Shown here: positions 1-10,419 of the stretch, in pieces
How the letters are laid out: each line of letters opens with the position of its first letter
Numbering within the stretch: position 1 is the stretch's first letter
NCBI GenBank assembly: GCA_963989245.1
Contig: OZ022340.1
Coordinates: 38,280,982 to 38,344,981, forward strand
Length of the DNA stretch: 64,000 nucleotides
From: Nansenia antarctica
Taxonomy: Eukaryota; Chordata; Actinopteri; Argentiniformes; Microstomatidae
Reading direction: 5' to 3'
The notes under the pieces: model-generated
Database searches by the model: none
Told to the model about the DNA's origin: nothing
Seen by the model: the letters and a program-made list of their open reading frames with translations, nothing else
Made by a program: the position numbers and the translations under genes

Positions 1-815
1 AGGCTTGAAATGTACATATTTGTGCCTCAGCACTACACCTGATTTTTTCAGTCCAGCAGCTGCCAACAATCCGTCCAGACTGTCCAGGGCCCAGAACCTA
101 GGTCTTTGCTGTGTTCAGGGCCTGGACGGCCCTGTGGTAGAAGCTGTTCTTCAGTCTGTTTGTCCTTGCTGCCAAGGTCCTGAACCGCCTTTTCGAGGGC
201 AGCCGGGTAAAGTGTTCGTACCCAGGGTGGGTTGGGTCCCTGGAGATCTTGGAGGCCTTCCTGAGACAGCGTGTGTTGTACAGCTCTTCCAGAGAGGGGA
301 GGGGGGTGCCGGTTATCTTCTGTGCTGTTCTCACGACTCTCTGTAGCGCATTTCTCTCTGCGGTAGTGCAGCTGGAGAACCAGTTGCAGATGCCGTAGGT
401 GAGGATGCTCTCCACTGCGCCGCGGTAGAAGGTCACCAGTATCTCCTGCTTGCTGTGTTCCTTCCTGAGGACTCTCAGGATGTATAGCCGCTGTTGTGCC
501 TTCTTGATGGTGTCTTTTGTGTTGTCCTTCCAGGTCAGGTCATCCCGCATGTGCATCCCCAGGAATCGGAGGGTTGAGACTCTCTCCACGCTCTCTCCGT
601 CGATGAGCAGGGGCTGGATCTCTGACTTTTTCCTCCTGAAGTCTACGATGATTTCCTGGGTCTTTGACTTGTTCAGTAGCAGGTTGTTAACCTTGCACAG
701 CTTGCTCAGTTGCTCTACCTCATCCCTGTACGCCGCCTCGTCCCCCCCCGAGATGCATCCCACCACGGTGGTGTCGTCTGCAAACTTTACGATTTGACCA
801 AGGTCTCAAGTACTT
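1..815 (-). mobile_element. LINE 3' fragment (L2/Rex-like), 5'-truncated
   Basis: The minus strand encodes the C-terminal half of a LINE reverse transcriptase and its 3' end. The frame opens near 800 with the catalytic box KFADDTTVVG, continues through the palm and thumb region (KTQEIIVDFRRKK, then LRFLGM) to a stop near 98. Everything upstream of the FADD box is missing, as in a 5'-truncated copy. It is a different family from the minus-strand LINE that starts at 915, because the protein does not continue that one. The join lies in a short tandem repeat at about 825-925. The element may extend left of the window. Confidence 0.8.
98..766 (-). pseudogene. Reverse transcriptase C-terminal fragment
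   Basis: This 222-codon open frame is the RT palm/thumb and C-terminal part of the LINE tail described above. The catalytic FADD box lies just upstream of the first methionine (about 777-800), so the methionine is not a real start. It resembles the common teleost LINE proteins annotated as mobile-element jockey-type polymerases. Without the first RT motifs and the endonuclease it cannot be active. Confidence 0.75.
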
Positions 816-824
816 TAGATAGGC

Positions 825-925
825 ATGGGATGGGAGAGTGGAGAGTGGAGAGTAGGAGAGTGGAGAGTGGGAGAGTGGAGATCGGTCGATAGTGGAGAGT
901 GGGAGAGTGGAGATCGGTCGATAGT
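825..925. repeat. Short 39-bp tandem repeat at LINE/LINE junction
   Basis: Two to three copies of a unit built from GAGAGTGGGAGAGTGG and AGATCGGTCGATAGT. Read on the minus strand, CTATCGACCGATCTCC is the YRPIS segment of the neighbouring LINE's RT. The array therefore looks like a local expansion of RT coding sequence at the point where the two LINE fragments meet. Confidence 0.7.
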
Positions 926-1010
926 TATCCGGATCAGCCCTATCACCCCCTTTGTGTAAAGGAATGACTCGCGCAGACTTCCAGACCAACGGAAATACAC
1001 CAGAGGAAAT

Positions 1011-2263
1011 TTAAAGATTAAAAATGTAAGTTAGCGGCGCGCTGATAATTGGCGCAGCCAATTTTATAAAAAATGAGTCTAGTTTATCCTCACCAGTGGA
1101 TGATTTGGGGTCAATAGTTTCTGAGGACCTCCGCGGAAGTAAATGGTTGAAAGGTAAAAAGGGGGACACGGCCCACAGGGGCAGTATCATTAGAAACCAC
1201 CATACAGGGGTGTCCAGGGTACAACCTATCAAATAGGTGACCAGCTTCGGAGAAGTGTTTATTAAAAGCAAGGCGAATGTCGCTAGGATCAGAGATCACA
1301 GAGTCATTAACAGTAATACTAAGGGGGAGAGCACTGGAAGGACGATTTTTTGTCAAATTAATTGCATTCCAGAATTTGGCAGGGTTAGAGTATGAGGTGG
1401 TTATCAGATTCAGGAAATATTCGGATTTAGCCTTCCTTACGGCTGAAGTGCACTTATTTCTGAGCTGCCTGAAGTATAGCCAGTGTTGGGGGACACCAGT
1501 ACGTCTGGCACGGGACCAGGCACTATTTCTGTTATTAAAGAGGGTAGATAGCTCATGAGTAAACCAAGGCACTACCCTATCTTTTATCCTAGTGGTTTTA
1601 ATAGGGGCGTGCCTATCCACAACGCAATTAAATGTACATATCAAGGATTCGAGAGCGTCCTCAATGACATCGAGAGAGCTCACGCAACCCCAGTCGCAGC
1701 CATCCAGCTCCCTCAGGAACAACTCTGCATCAAAGCGTTTGAAGTTCCTCTTGGTTATCACCTGAGATGTAGTCTTTTTTAACCTCACATCTCTCACACA
1801 GGCAACAGGACAATGATCACTGACTCCCAGGTCAAAGACACCACTAGTATATTTGCTAGCCTTATTTGTTAAAATTAAGTCTAATAATGTAGATTTCGAG
1901 TCATCGTTGAGGTTTGGTCTAGTTGGTTCTAAAATCAATTGTGAAAGGTTTATGCTGCAAGCAAGATCTTTAAGCTGCGAGGAAATATCACTCAGCCAGT
2001 TAATATTGAGATCACCCAGAACAAGTACTTCATTGTTAGTATTTTGAAAGCAGGTTAGCTAGGGTGTCAGTGGCGTGGGAATCGGCAGAGGGAGGGCGAT
2101 AGATACCAACTACCGTCAGAGGGTCTGGGCCATGATGGATTTTCAGAGACAGAAATTCAAAGCAGTCAGGAATAGAAATTGCATGTAAAATGGAAACTGA
2201 AAAATGTGACTTAACATATATACCAATACCACCCCCCCTGCCCAAACGATCCATTCTAAAGAG
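1011..2263 (-). pseudogene. LINE endonuclease C-terminal half and RT N-terminus
   Basis: Minus-strand frames 2263-2036 and 1938-1111 encode the second half of an AP-endonuclease: a GGGIGIYV segment, the IYRPPS motif, then DLGVSDHCPVA with the Ser-Asp-His triad typical of LINE endonucleases. The linker (WFTHEL, AKSEYF, FWNAIN) and the pre-RT segment follow. The frame continues at 1271-1011 (SFFIKLAAPIISAPL) and, past a stop at about 1011, as SGVFPLVWKSARVIPLHKGG to 915. The first half of the endonuclease is at 5858-5699, beyond the hAT insertion. Confidence 0.8.
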
Positions 2264-3192
2264 ATTATAATCAGGGGTGCACATAACTGGTGCGCCAGTG
2301 CGCATGCGTCGCCAAAATGCATGCTGCGCGGCAGATCAGCGGCATGAACGCGCTCTTGCGCACCAACAGCTGGAAGCGCTGGGAGAGGAATTTACTTCCT
2401 CAAAATCCAACTGCTGACTGCTGCATCACTGCAAGCCCCACTAAGTAACTATTTGCCGTCCCCTCAGCCGAAGGCCCGACGAGTAATCCATCACAACAGT
2501 CGACCGACGACGACCACAGCGACTCCCCTCACGAAAACATTCGGAAAGTATCGTAACTCGTACTTTCATTCCGCGTATCGCGTATCGCACGGTTATCACG
2601 GTTATCACGCGGCACGTGAAAATTCAGTCCCGAACGACTCGTCGCTAAAAGGAAAAACAACACCAAGGGACTTCACGTTTCTTTTCTCTGAAGCTTTCAA
2701 ACGTTCAGACGTTTGTTTTACAGCTTCATTATCGCACCTAGACCCCTGACCCAGGATATGGTTGGGAATTCTATTAAAAAAAAAAGACTTTGTTGCACAA
2801 TCAAAATAATGAGCTATTTAAAGTGATAGCCTACAACAGGGGTGCCCAATACGTCGATCGCGATCGACCGGTCGATCGCAAAGGTAGTATGGGTAGATCG
2901 CATGGCATTGAACAAAACGGGGAAAAAAAACAAAATAAAACAAAACGAAAACGAAAACGAAAAAAATAGTTCGCCTATCATCCATCCTCACTATGGCTTT
3001 TGCCACTTGATTGACGTACAGGTAAGCCAGTCTGAGATCTGATCTTTTCACCTACACCTAACACGCGGTTCACCACGCATGCGCAGTCAACAGCACCAAC
3101 TACAAAATACAAAATACCGGCGAGACTAATTACCTAGTTAGCCTTCCAATTTCTACTATTTACTATATAATACTAAATAAAGGCTATACAAA

Positions 3193-3470
3193 TGAGTGGG
3201 GAAGCTGGACCAAGTAAGAAACCAATAACGTATAACTTCCATCCAGAATGGGAGGAGGACTTTTTTACACGATGTGATATTGGAAATGCGTCTGTCTGAT
3301 CTGCAAACCTACGATGGCTATTTCGAAGAAGGGAAATGTGGCAAAAGAGCGAAAACGTACGGCTGCAACGATAGCTTCTTATCGCGTCAGTCACGTTCTT
3401 GTTAAACACAAGAAGTCATTCAAAGACGGCGAAATTGTGAAAAAAGTTTCTCGAGGCTGCAGATTGCCTT
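3193..3470 (+). pseudogene. hAT transposase N-terminus (BED finger), broken
   Basis: The frame begins ATGAGTGGGGAAGCTGGACC and reads MSGEAGPSKKPITYNFHPEW followed by an acidic-aromatic stretch. One frameshift lies near 3270, then a C-x2-C pair (VCLICKP) and KKGNVARERKRTAA follow. This is the start of a BED zinc-finger transposase family often found in fish. Only about 90 residues remain before the sequence loses similarity. Confidence 0.6.
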
Positions 3471-3709
3471 TTCGATGACAGATCCACAGTGGCTGATGAC
3501 ACCTTGCAACCAGCTCCTACAGCCCTGACTACTAGAAACTAGCTGCCTCCTCCCAGTGCCAGGTCTCCCACTAAGGTAGAGAAATGCATTTATTTCCTCC
3601 TTTCAAACTAGGGAACTACCTGTTTTGTATCTGGTTTACTTTTCTGTTTGTTGGATCAGTAGTTGGCTATGGTACTGCAGACTGGCTGTCAGTGTGTGAG
3701 TGAGAGAAA

Positions 3710-3712
<3 letters not shown>

Positions 3713-3785
<73 letters not shown>
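3713..3785. repeat. (GT)n microsatellite, target of hAT C
   Basis: An almost pure GT run with one CGCG interruption. It resumes at 4721-4785 after element C, so the two halves were one tract before that insertion. Confidence 0.95.
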
Positions 3786-3787
<2 letters not shown>

Positions 3788-3938
3788 GTGTTGCACGATA
3801 TACCGGTACCAACGATATACCGCGGTGCCAAAATGTCACGGTGCCTACTATACCATAAGCTTTATACAACGGTACTACCGTGGAATACTATACTACCGTG
3901 TTGAACACGGTACCAGCGGGGCAACTCATAACACTTTC

Positions 3939-4078
3939 GGCTGCGTTCGTCAATTCGCTCCGAGAGCGCCGGAGCGCACACTGGGTGCAACGTCACAGAG
4001 CGACCGATTCGTTTGATTGGACGAGAGGCGTTCCGCGAGTGCGGGTCAGATTTCCAGAGCGAATTGACGAACGCAGCC
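3939..4078. mobile_element. 140-bp MITE, copy 1 (level 4)
   Basis: Perfect 22-bp inverted repeats starting GGCTGCGTTCGTCAATTCGC at 3939 and ending GCGAATTGACGAACGCAGCC at 4078. Two more 140-bp copies lie at 24129-24268 (inverted) and 44311-44450. No clear target duplication was found, so the superfamily is left open. Confidence 0.85.
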
Positions 4079-4301
4079 TTTTTCGCGACTACCCATCGCG
4101 TTAGCTTTGTCGGCTAACAGGTTAGCAACCTCAAACGTTGTTCCTATGGTTCCTGCGAGCTCAGTGGGCATTAACTAGAAAATTAAAACCACTGAGTTTT
4201 CTTAAGTTGAGTTAAGTCTTGAGCTACAGTTTGGAAGTAGCCCTCTATTTTTTTGATATGCCAGTGTTTGCTTTTACTTTTCAAGTTCGTGAAAAAGACC
4301 C

Positions 4302-4411
<110 letters not shown>

Positions 4412-4716
4412 CTTTGCTATACTCTTGCAAAAGGCCAGTTGGTCTGTTTGATGTTTCAAACTACTTATTAATAAACATGTTATTCACAAAAATATCGGTT
4501 TCAGTACTTTTACTTACCTGTAGAGTTACAGTGTAATGCATTAAATGCATGTTATTCATGCACCACTCATTAAGTTATTGTAACTTGTATAAATACATTG
4601 CATGTTCATAAAAATAAAAAGTGTTACAAAAGTGCCGCGGTATCGCGATACTACTCAGTATCGTGATACTTGGGCTGGTATAGTATGGCAGGGTAAAATA
4701 TTGGTATCGTGACAAC

Positions 4717-4720
<4 letters not shown>

Positions 4721-4793
<73 letters not shown>

Positions 4794-4887
4794 TGAGAGA
4801 GAGTGAGAGAGAGTGAGGGAGAGAGAGGGAGAGAGAGGGGGAGAGAGAGGGAGGGTTTGTGCTATGGCTCCCTATGCAGACTGGCAA

Positions 4888-4942
<55 letters not shown>

Positions 4943-5047
4943 TGTGTGAGCGAGAATAGCAAAGAGGGAGGGTTTGTGATGGTCTTCTCCTGTGGCTGTG
5001 TGACAGAGAGAGGGAAAGTGTATTGTGAGTTTACTATGCAGGCTGGG

Positions 5048-5085
<38 letters not shown>
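4721..5085. repeat. Repeated (GT)n/(GA)n blocks in hAT B
   Basis: Three GT tracts (4721-4785, about 4890-4938, about 5051-5083) are separated by related spacers containing GAGAGAGAGGGAGGGTTTGT-like sequence and a GCAGACTGG/GCAGGCTGG motif. They look like diverged tandem copies of a unit of about 160-170 bp carrying its own GT run. Confidence 0.7.
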
Positions 5086-5086
<1 letters not shown>

Positions 5087-5339
5087 TAGTACGTGCATGT
5101 ACGTTTGCGATGTTGAAACTAGACTGGTAGATCTTGGCAGACTGGCTACTTGAAAAGTAGATCTTGGTTCCAAAAAGTGTGAGCACCCCTGGCCTACAAC
5201 ATCCTCTACCATGGTTGAAATTGAGGACAGTATTAACAGCAGTCAAGAGAGCAGTGATGATGATGATTAAGCTTGTAGCATAAATAAATGCTTAGGCTGT
5301 AACTTTTTGTTGAAAAGTTGATTTCAGTGTTTACAGAAC

Positions 5340-5470
5340 AGAGCAGTGCTTAAAGAGATGTCAGTTGATTTCATTGTGTTTAAAGAACAGACATTCAGTT
5401 AGTGCTTAAAGAGATGTCAGTTGATTTCATTGTGTTTAAAGGAGTCTGACAGACTTTCATGCTTAAAGAG
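5340..5470. repeat. Short duplication in hAT A
   Basis: The segment TTAAAGAGATGTCAGTTGAT followed by TTCATTGTGTTTAAAG occurs at about 5350 and again at about 5406. A third partial copy follows near 5463. Confidence 0.7.
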
Positions 5471-5675
5471 CAGTCATTTGATTTTGCATTTGTTTCTTTT
5501 GTTTTGCACACAATCATTTGTTCGTTCATCTTTATTTATGAACAAATGTCGTTTTGCTAATAAGTTATCCATGTATCCCTTTTTCATCCATCCTGTGGGA
5601 CGGGTCATGACTCGCGAGCTCGGGGAGCACCAAGCAGCATCCCTAGGTGCTCCTCTGAGCACTGGCCCCAAAAAC

Positions 5676-5858
5676 TTATGTGCACCCCTGATTATAATCC
5701 TGAATATTCACGTCAGAGCTATCAACATTCATCCTGAGCCAGGTTTCACCCAACACAACAATATCAGGGGAAGTTTGTTCTATTAATACATCCAAGTGAT
5801 CAAGATTTTTACGCAAACTACGGATATTCCAGTGAATTGTACCAAGTCCTTTACGCAT
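5676..5858 (-). pseudogene. LINE endonuclease N-terminus
   Basis: The minus-strand frame from 5858 reads IHWNIRSLRKNLDHLDVL and later VVLGETWL, the first two blocks of a LINE AP-endonuclease (the Asn of WNIRSL and the Glu of ETW are metal-site residues in this family). The LINE part ends at 5699. The last codons run into the hAT TIR. The protein continues at 2263. Confidence 0.8.
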
Positions 5859-6169
5859 TTAAAAACTTGCCGGGGTGAGGGTATGGGAATGGGTGACTGA
5901 TTGATGTTGTGTGGTATGTTGTCTGTCTATATTAATTAGATTGCGCATGTTGACACCGTAAAAGCCTACGGTCCTGCGAGGTGCGCACCGGAACATTATA
6001 GACTACTGGGATATATTGATTGCTACTTTTAAAACTGGCTGACCCCAGAGCCGCCAAGCTATCACTGGCTAATACAATATGCTCTATGTGGGCTGATCCT
6101 AGACCAGAGGGGAAACCAGAGTGCAGAGTGGAACTATCACCGTTGTGTCTGGGACTCAGACAGCAGGGT

Positions 6170-6345
6170 TTCAGAGGGAGCGGGACCTAGGTCTGGGGGT
6201 TGTTGTTATTGGTAGAGTGTGAGAAGGCTGTTGGCTAGCTAGACTGGTGAAACCGGGGTGAAGTACCTGGTATGAGAGGTTGCAAGATAGGAAATGCGCA
6301 CCAGCCATGTTCAAATGAAGTCCATCTACAGAAAATAGTTCACTG
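6170..6345 (-). pseudogene. LINE ORF1 C-terminus, SGNH-esterase motif
   Basis: On the minus strand 6345 downward gives FSVDGLHLNMAGAHFLSCNL. DGLHLN is the last block of the SGNH-hydrolase/esterase domain found in ORF1 of CR1/L2 LINEs. Joined across the insertion at 6346-8934 it follows VDNFDLFWQRSEL read from 8944-9000. The ORF1-ORF2 gap (5860-6170) shows nothing else. Confidence 0.7.
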
Positions 6346-8824
6346 GAACACTGGGACGAACCCTGACCTGGCATTCGCGAGTGCCAGCGCTGACAACCGG
6401 CTCCCCGATAGACGTGTGCTAGGAAAGTTCCCGAGGTCTCAACATCGACCCTCACTGATAACAACGGCCAAACTCGTGAACCTTGTTCCGAGTGAGCCAG
6501 TGAAACGGTGGAACTTCCGAAAGGCCGACTGGAAACGCTTCCGCCTCCTTACCAACAAATCCACAAGGCACCTCCCATCGCCTAACTCTACCAACGTGGA
6601 TGAGGCGTACCGGGACTTCTGCGGCATGTTGGTGAAAGCGGCAAAAAAATCCATCCCACGCGGACGTCGCATTAGCTACAAACCGTGTTGGGATGAGGAG
6701 TGTGAGAAGCTCCACTGTGCCTTCCTCCAGGCCCCTGCAGGAGCTGAGTCGGACAGGCTCGCAACAGCCTTGCTGTCAAGACTCAGCCGTAAAAGACAGG
6801 AGCGCTGGGAGGAGGCCATTGACTCCATCGACTTCTCGCACTCCAGCCGTAAGGCATGGAGTATCATGAACAATCTCACTGGTAGGTCCAGACACTCCCC
6901 CCGTCACTGCCCCATCTCTGCAAATAAAATCGCATCACAATTTGTGAAAAGTGGGTCATACGAGGGCAAAGACCGCGAGTCGTCTCGACTTGTGGCAAAA
7001 GAAGTGTCAGACCTCTGGAGGGCCCCAACACCTAGCAGTGACTACATCTCCGGTGAATTCACCCCGGAGGAGTTCGCTGCTGCCCTCCAGCATCTAAAGC
7101 CAGGGAAAGCTCCGGGGCCTGATTCCATCTGCCCGGAGCTTATTCTCCATGCCGCACCCGCCTTGAAGTCCTGGCTGAGAGCGTTCCTCACTTCCTGTTT
7201 GCGCCAACTCAAGATCCCCAAAATCTGGCGAAGAGCCCTAGTTGTTGCGATCCCTAAACCGAATAAGCCTGAAGGGGACCCTAAGAGTTACCGTCCCATC
7301 TCTCTGTTATGCATCCCCTTCAAGATCCTCGAGCGTCTCATCTATGCCCGCATCGAACCAATTGTCGACCCGCTGCTCCCACGTGAGCAGGCCGGGTTCC
7401 GACGCGGGAGGTCGACCGTAGATCAAGTCACCCTTATGACTCAAGACATCGAGGATTGCTTTTCGGCAAAAAAGAAGGCCGGGGCCGTCTTTATAGACCT
7501 GACGGCTGCCTACGATACCGTATGGCATCGCGGCCTCTCCTGCAAGCTGCTCCGCCTGCTGCCGGACAGGCACATGGTCAGAATGATCATGGAGCTCATC
7601 CGTAACCGCAGCTTTACCCTCACCACCGGTCGCGGACAGCTAAGCAGGCTTCGACGCCTTAAGAACGGCGTCCCTCAGGGATCGGTCCTGGCCCCCCTCC
7701 TCTATAATATCTACACCTATGACCTGCCCAACACACTCTCGCGGAAGTACGCCTACGCAGACGACCTCGCAGTGGTGTACTCTGCTGGAAATTGGCAGTC
7801 TGTGGAGGGGATTCTGAGCCAGGACATGCAGACACTAGTGGCATACTTCCGGAAATGGAGATTGAAGCTTAGCGAGGCAAAGACGGTGTCGGCTGCCTTC
7901 CACCTTAACAACAGGGAGGCTAAACGTGAGCTTAGAGTACACCTAGATGGAACTCCCCTGCCATGTTCCGCTGAGCCAATCTATCTCGGCGTGACATTGG
8001 ACAGGACGCTCACGTTTCGCCGACACCTCGAGTCACTGCGCAAGAAGTTAACAGCTCGTGTGGCGTTGATGAGGCGACTGGTTGGCTCGGGCTGGGGCGC
8101 CGGCGCAAGGACCTTGCGCACGGCAGCCCTAGCCCTCGTTTATTCAACTAGTGAATACTGCGCCCCAGTATGGTGTCGCAGTGCCCACACCCGCCTCATC
8201 GACTCGCCTATAAACGAAGCCTTGCGCATTGTGACAGGATGCCTGCGTCCTACCCCCGTGGACAACCTTCCCATCCTAGCAGGCATCCAGCCCGCAGGCC
8301 TCCGCCGCATGGGAGCCACAGCACGTCTCGCCTGCCGGGCCGTGGAGCTTAATAACCATCTGCTCCATGATAGGCTCACTATAACAGCGGAGCCCTCCCG
8401 GCGTCTCAAGTCGAGACACCCATTTGTGCCTGCCGCACAGGATCTCAGGCAGCAATGCAGAGATCTCAACATCAGTGCGGCAGGATGGGCGGATTATATG
8501 TGGCGCGCGGAGTGGGAGGCTAACACCTCCAAACTCCGCGACCACATCCCAGTCGCCGGCGCTGAGCCCCTCGGGATGGACTTGCCAAGGCTATCCTGGG
8601 TGAGGCTCAATCGTCTCCGGACCGGCGTCGGGCGTTTCCGCTCATCAATGCACAGATGGGGCTTGGCCCCAAATGCGTCGTGCGAGTGTGGCGCAGAGGA
8701 CCAAACCGCAGACCATATTATCCTGGATTGCCCGGTGTACCACCCACCCAACGGGATGCATGGTCTGTCGGTATTAGATGACGAGACGATGACGTGGCTT
8801 CTGGAGGGGTGTCCAGAAATATAG
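6346..8824 (+). CDS. LINE ORF2 fragment: endonuclease end, RT, C-terminal CCHC
   Basis: The frame is open from 6272, but sequence before 6346 belongs to the target, so that methionine is accidental. It starts with the last endonuclease block (VLGKFPRSQHRP), then a linker (WNFRKADW), then a complete RT. The motifs are PKSYRPISLL, VFIDLTAAYDTVWH (about residues 407-420 counting from 6272), NGVPQGSVLAPLLYNIY (465-482) and the catalytic YADDLAVV (about 494-501). The C-terminus has CECGAEDQTADHIILDC, a C-x-C-x8-H-x4-C finger typical of LINE ORF2. The family looks like the Jockey/I-type elements common in cnidarians and arthropods; the exact clade is not assigned. It lacks most of the endonuclease and should be unable to move alone. 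Confidence 0.9.
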
Positions 8825-8934
8825 CCCGGGTGAGCCCCTCAACCAGGTCTCGGGGTGGTAAAAGGGTAGCCCCTCGGCCCCGAGCCTGGTGGAGTGGAGA
8901 GGAAAAACAACTACCCATACGCCGAAGAAGAAGA
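6346..8934 (+). mobile_element. LINE with intact RT domain, 5'-truncated, 9-bp TSD
   Basis: A plus-strand non-LTR element inserted into ORF1 of the opposite-strand LINE. The 9-bp repeat AGTTCACTG is found at 6337-6345 and 8935-8943, and the element ends in a short (GAA)n tail. The left end lies near the end of the endonuclease (TNPDLAFASA), so about the first half is missing. The coding part has no stop, making this one of the younger insertions in the nest. Confidence 0.88.
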
Positions 8935-8943
8935 AGTTCACTG

Positions 8944-9065
8944 CGTTGCCAGAAGAGGTCGAAATTGTCAACGAACTCTATGTTGTTATCGCGGAGCGAA
9001 GCCAGGTGTTGATGTTCAGTCATCTGGAGAAGCGACCACAGCCTCTGCCAAACGTGGGAGTGACC
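8944..9065 (-). pseudogene. LINE ORF1 segment upstream of the insertion
   Basis: On the minus strand this reads WQRLWSLLQMTEHQHLASLR and VDNFDLFWQRSEL, which continues directly as FSVDGLHLN at 6345 once the LINE at 6346-8934 and one target copy are removed. This places the 5' side of the minus-strand LINE here. Beyond 9066 the frame is lost in a 17-bp minisatellite. Confidence 0.65.
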
Positions 9066-9640
9066 AGACTGGTAGAGCATGCAGACTGGTAGAGCATGCA
9101 GACTGGTAGTGCATGCAGACTGGTAGAGCATGCAGACTGGTAGAGCATGCAGACTGGTAGACATGCAGACTGGTAGAGCATGCAGACTGGTAGAGCATGC
9201 AGACTGGTAGACATGCAGACTGGTAGAGCATGCAGACTGGTAGAGCAGACTGGTAGAGCATGCAGACTGGTAGGATATGCAGACTGGTAGAGCATGCAGA
9301 CTGGTAGTGCATGCAGACTGGTAGAGCATGCAGACTGGTAGTTCAGACTGGTAGAGCATGCAGACTGGTAGAGCATGCAGACGACAGCCAGTAGTCAGAC
9401 TTGTAGAGCATTCAGACTGGTAGAGCATGCAGACGACAGTCAGGAGTCAGACTGGTAGAGCATGCAGACGACAGCCAGGAGTCAGACTGGTAGTGCATGC
9501 AGACTGGTAGAGCATGCATACTGGTAGAGCATGCAGACGACAGCCAGGAGTCAGACTGGTAGAGCATGCAGACGACAGCCAGGAGTCAGACTGGTAGAGC
9601 ATGCAGACTGGTAGAGCATGCAGATGACAGCCAGGAGTTT
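9066..9640. repeat. 17-bp minisatellite
   Basis: The basic unit is ACTGGTAGAGCATGCAG, with shortened forms (ACTGGTAGACATGCAG). After about 9375 a 35-bp composite appears in which the unit alternates with ACGACAGCCAGGAGTCAG. Open frames on both strands are produced by the repeat and are not genes. Confidence 0.95.
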
Positions 9641-9840
9641 AGGCTCCAGAGCCTAGAGAAATATTAATCTCCTTGTCCCACAGTTGGTATTAGGCCAGAG
9701 AAAAAACGTGTTTGGGGCAGTGTGTTTGCTAAATCTAGTTTGGTGAAGTGCCCCTCTGAACTGGGATCTCCCACTAGGAGCAGGCTCCATGGTAGGGCTT
9801 CACTTAAGCCTTGGTCAAGGTAGCATTAGGTTCACATTGG
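9641..9840. other. Unassigned spacer
   Basis: No coding frame, repeat or motif was recognised between the minisatellite and the MITE. It could contain more of the 5' region of the minus-strand LINE, but no motif supports that. Confidence 0.4.
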
Positions 9841-10004
9841 TGACAGCAGCTGGTGAAACCGGGAACAAGTCGCCAACCAATCGCCAACCAATCAAAATGT
9901 TCAAATGTCAACGTTGTTGAAAGTATTTATTTTCATTTTTCAGAATAAAAGACTGAACGGTCCGTCATTTGCCGACTTGTTCCCGGTTTCATCAGCTGCT
10001 GTCA
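9841..10004. mobile_element. 164-bp MITE with 32-bp TIRs
   Basis: The left repeat 9841-9872 starts TGACAGCAGCTGGTGAAACC. The right repeat 9973-10004 ends GGTTTCATCAGCTGCTGTCA. They pair with one mismatch over 32 bp. A CGCCAACCAAT sequence is doubled just inside the left arm. No unambiguous target duplication was seen. Confidence 0.8.
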
Positions 10005-10419
10005 TGTTTGTTCTCCAGCCTGACTGTCAGAGGTGACTTGGTGGTGGTAGAGGTGGTATAGTATCATTAGCAATGGTGTGGAGGACTGGTGTTGATGTAG
10101 CCCTGTTTGTGAGGACACATGTTCTGGACAAGTCCTACTTGACTAGTTGAAGTAATCTACAAAACCATTAGTAGGGAGGAATCACTGTTTGCTATTCAGG
10201 GAGACATAAAAGGGAATACAAAATTAGCGGAGAGCTAAAGAAAAGAAAAGAAAGAAACGTGTCTACGTCCTGGAGCGGCAGCAGAGAAGTTGTTGATGTG
10301 ATGTTTTGCTTGTCGCTGAGGGGCAGAGAGAAAGGCTGTCTCTCTAGCAGCTTCTCACAGAACGTTTTGCAAGACAAAGCGTTCTCCCAGGTACGTTTGC
10401 GTGTGTGTGGTGTGTGTGT
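10005..10419. other. Unassigned spacer
   Basis: No gene was recognised. The segment ends in a GTGTGTGTGGTGTGTGTGTA tract that abuts the fold-back element. Confidence 0.4.

Noticed and set aside
6439..8751. Minus-strand frames opposite the LINE RT
   Set aside because: Shadow frames of the plus-strand ORF; no domain and no continuity.
9016..9428. Open frames with repeated Leu-Pro-Val-Cys-Met/Tyr-Gln-Ser
   Set aside because: Produced by the 17-bp minisatellite in all three frames; only the short end at 8944-9065 belongs to a LINE.
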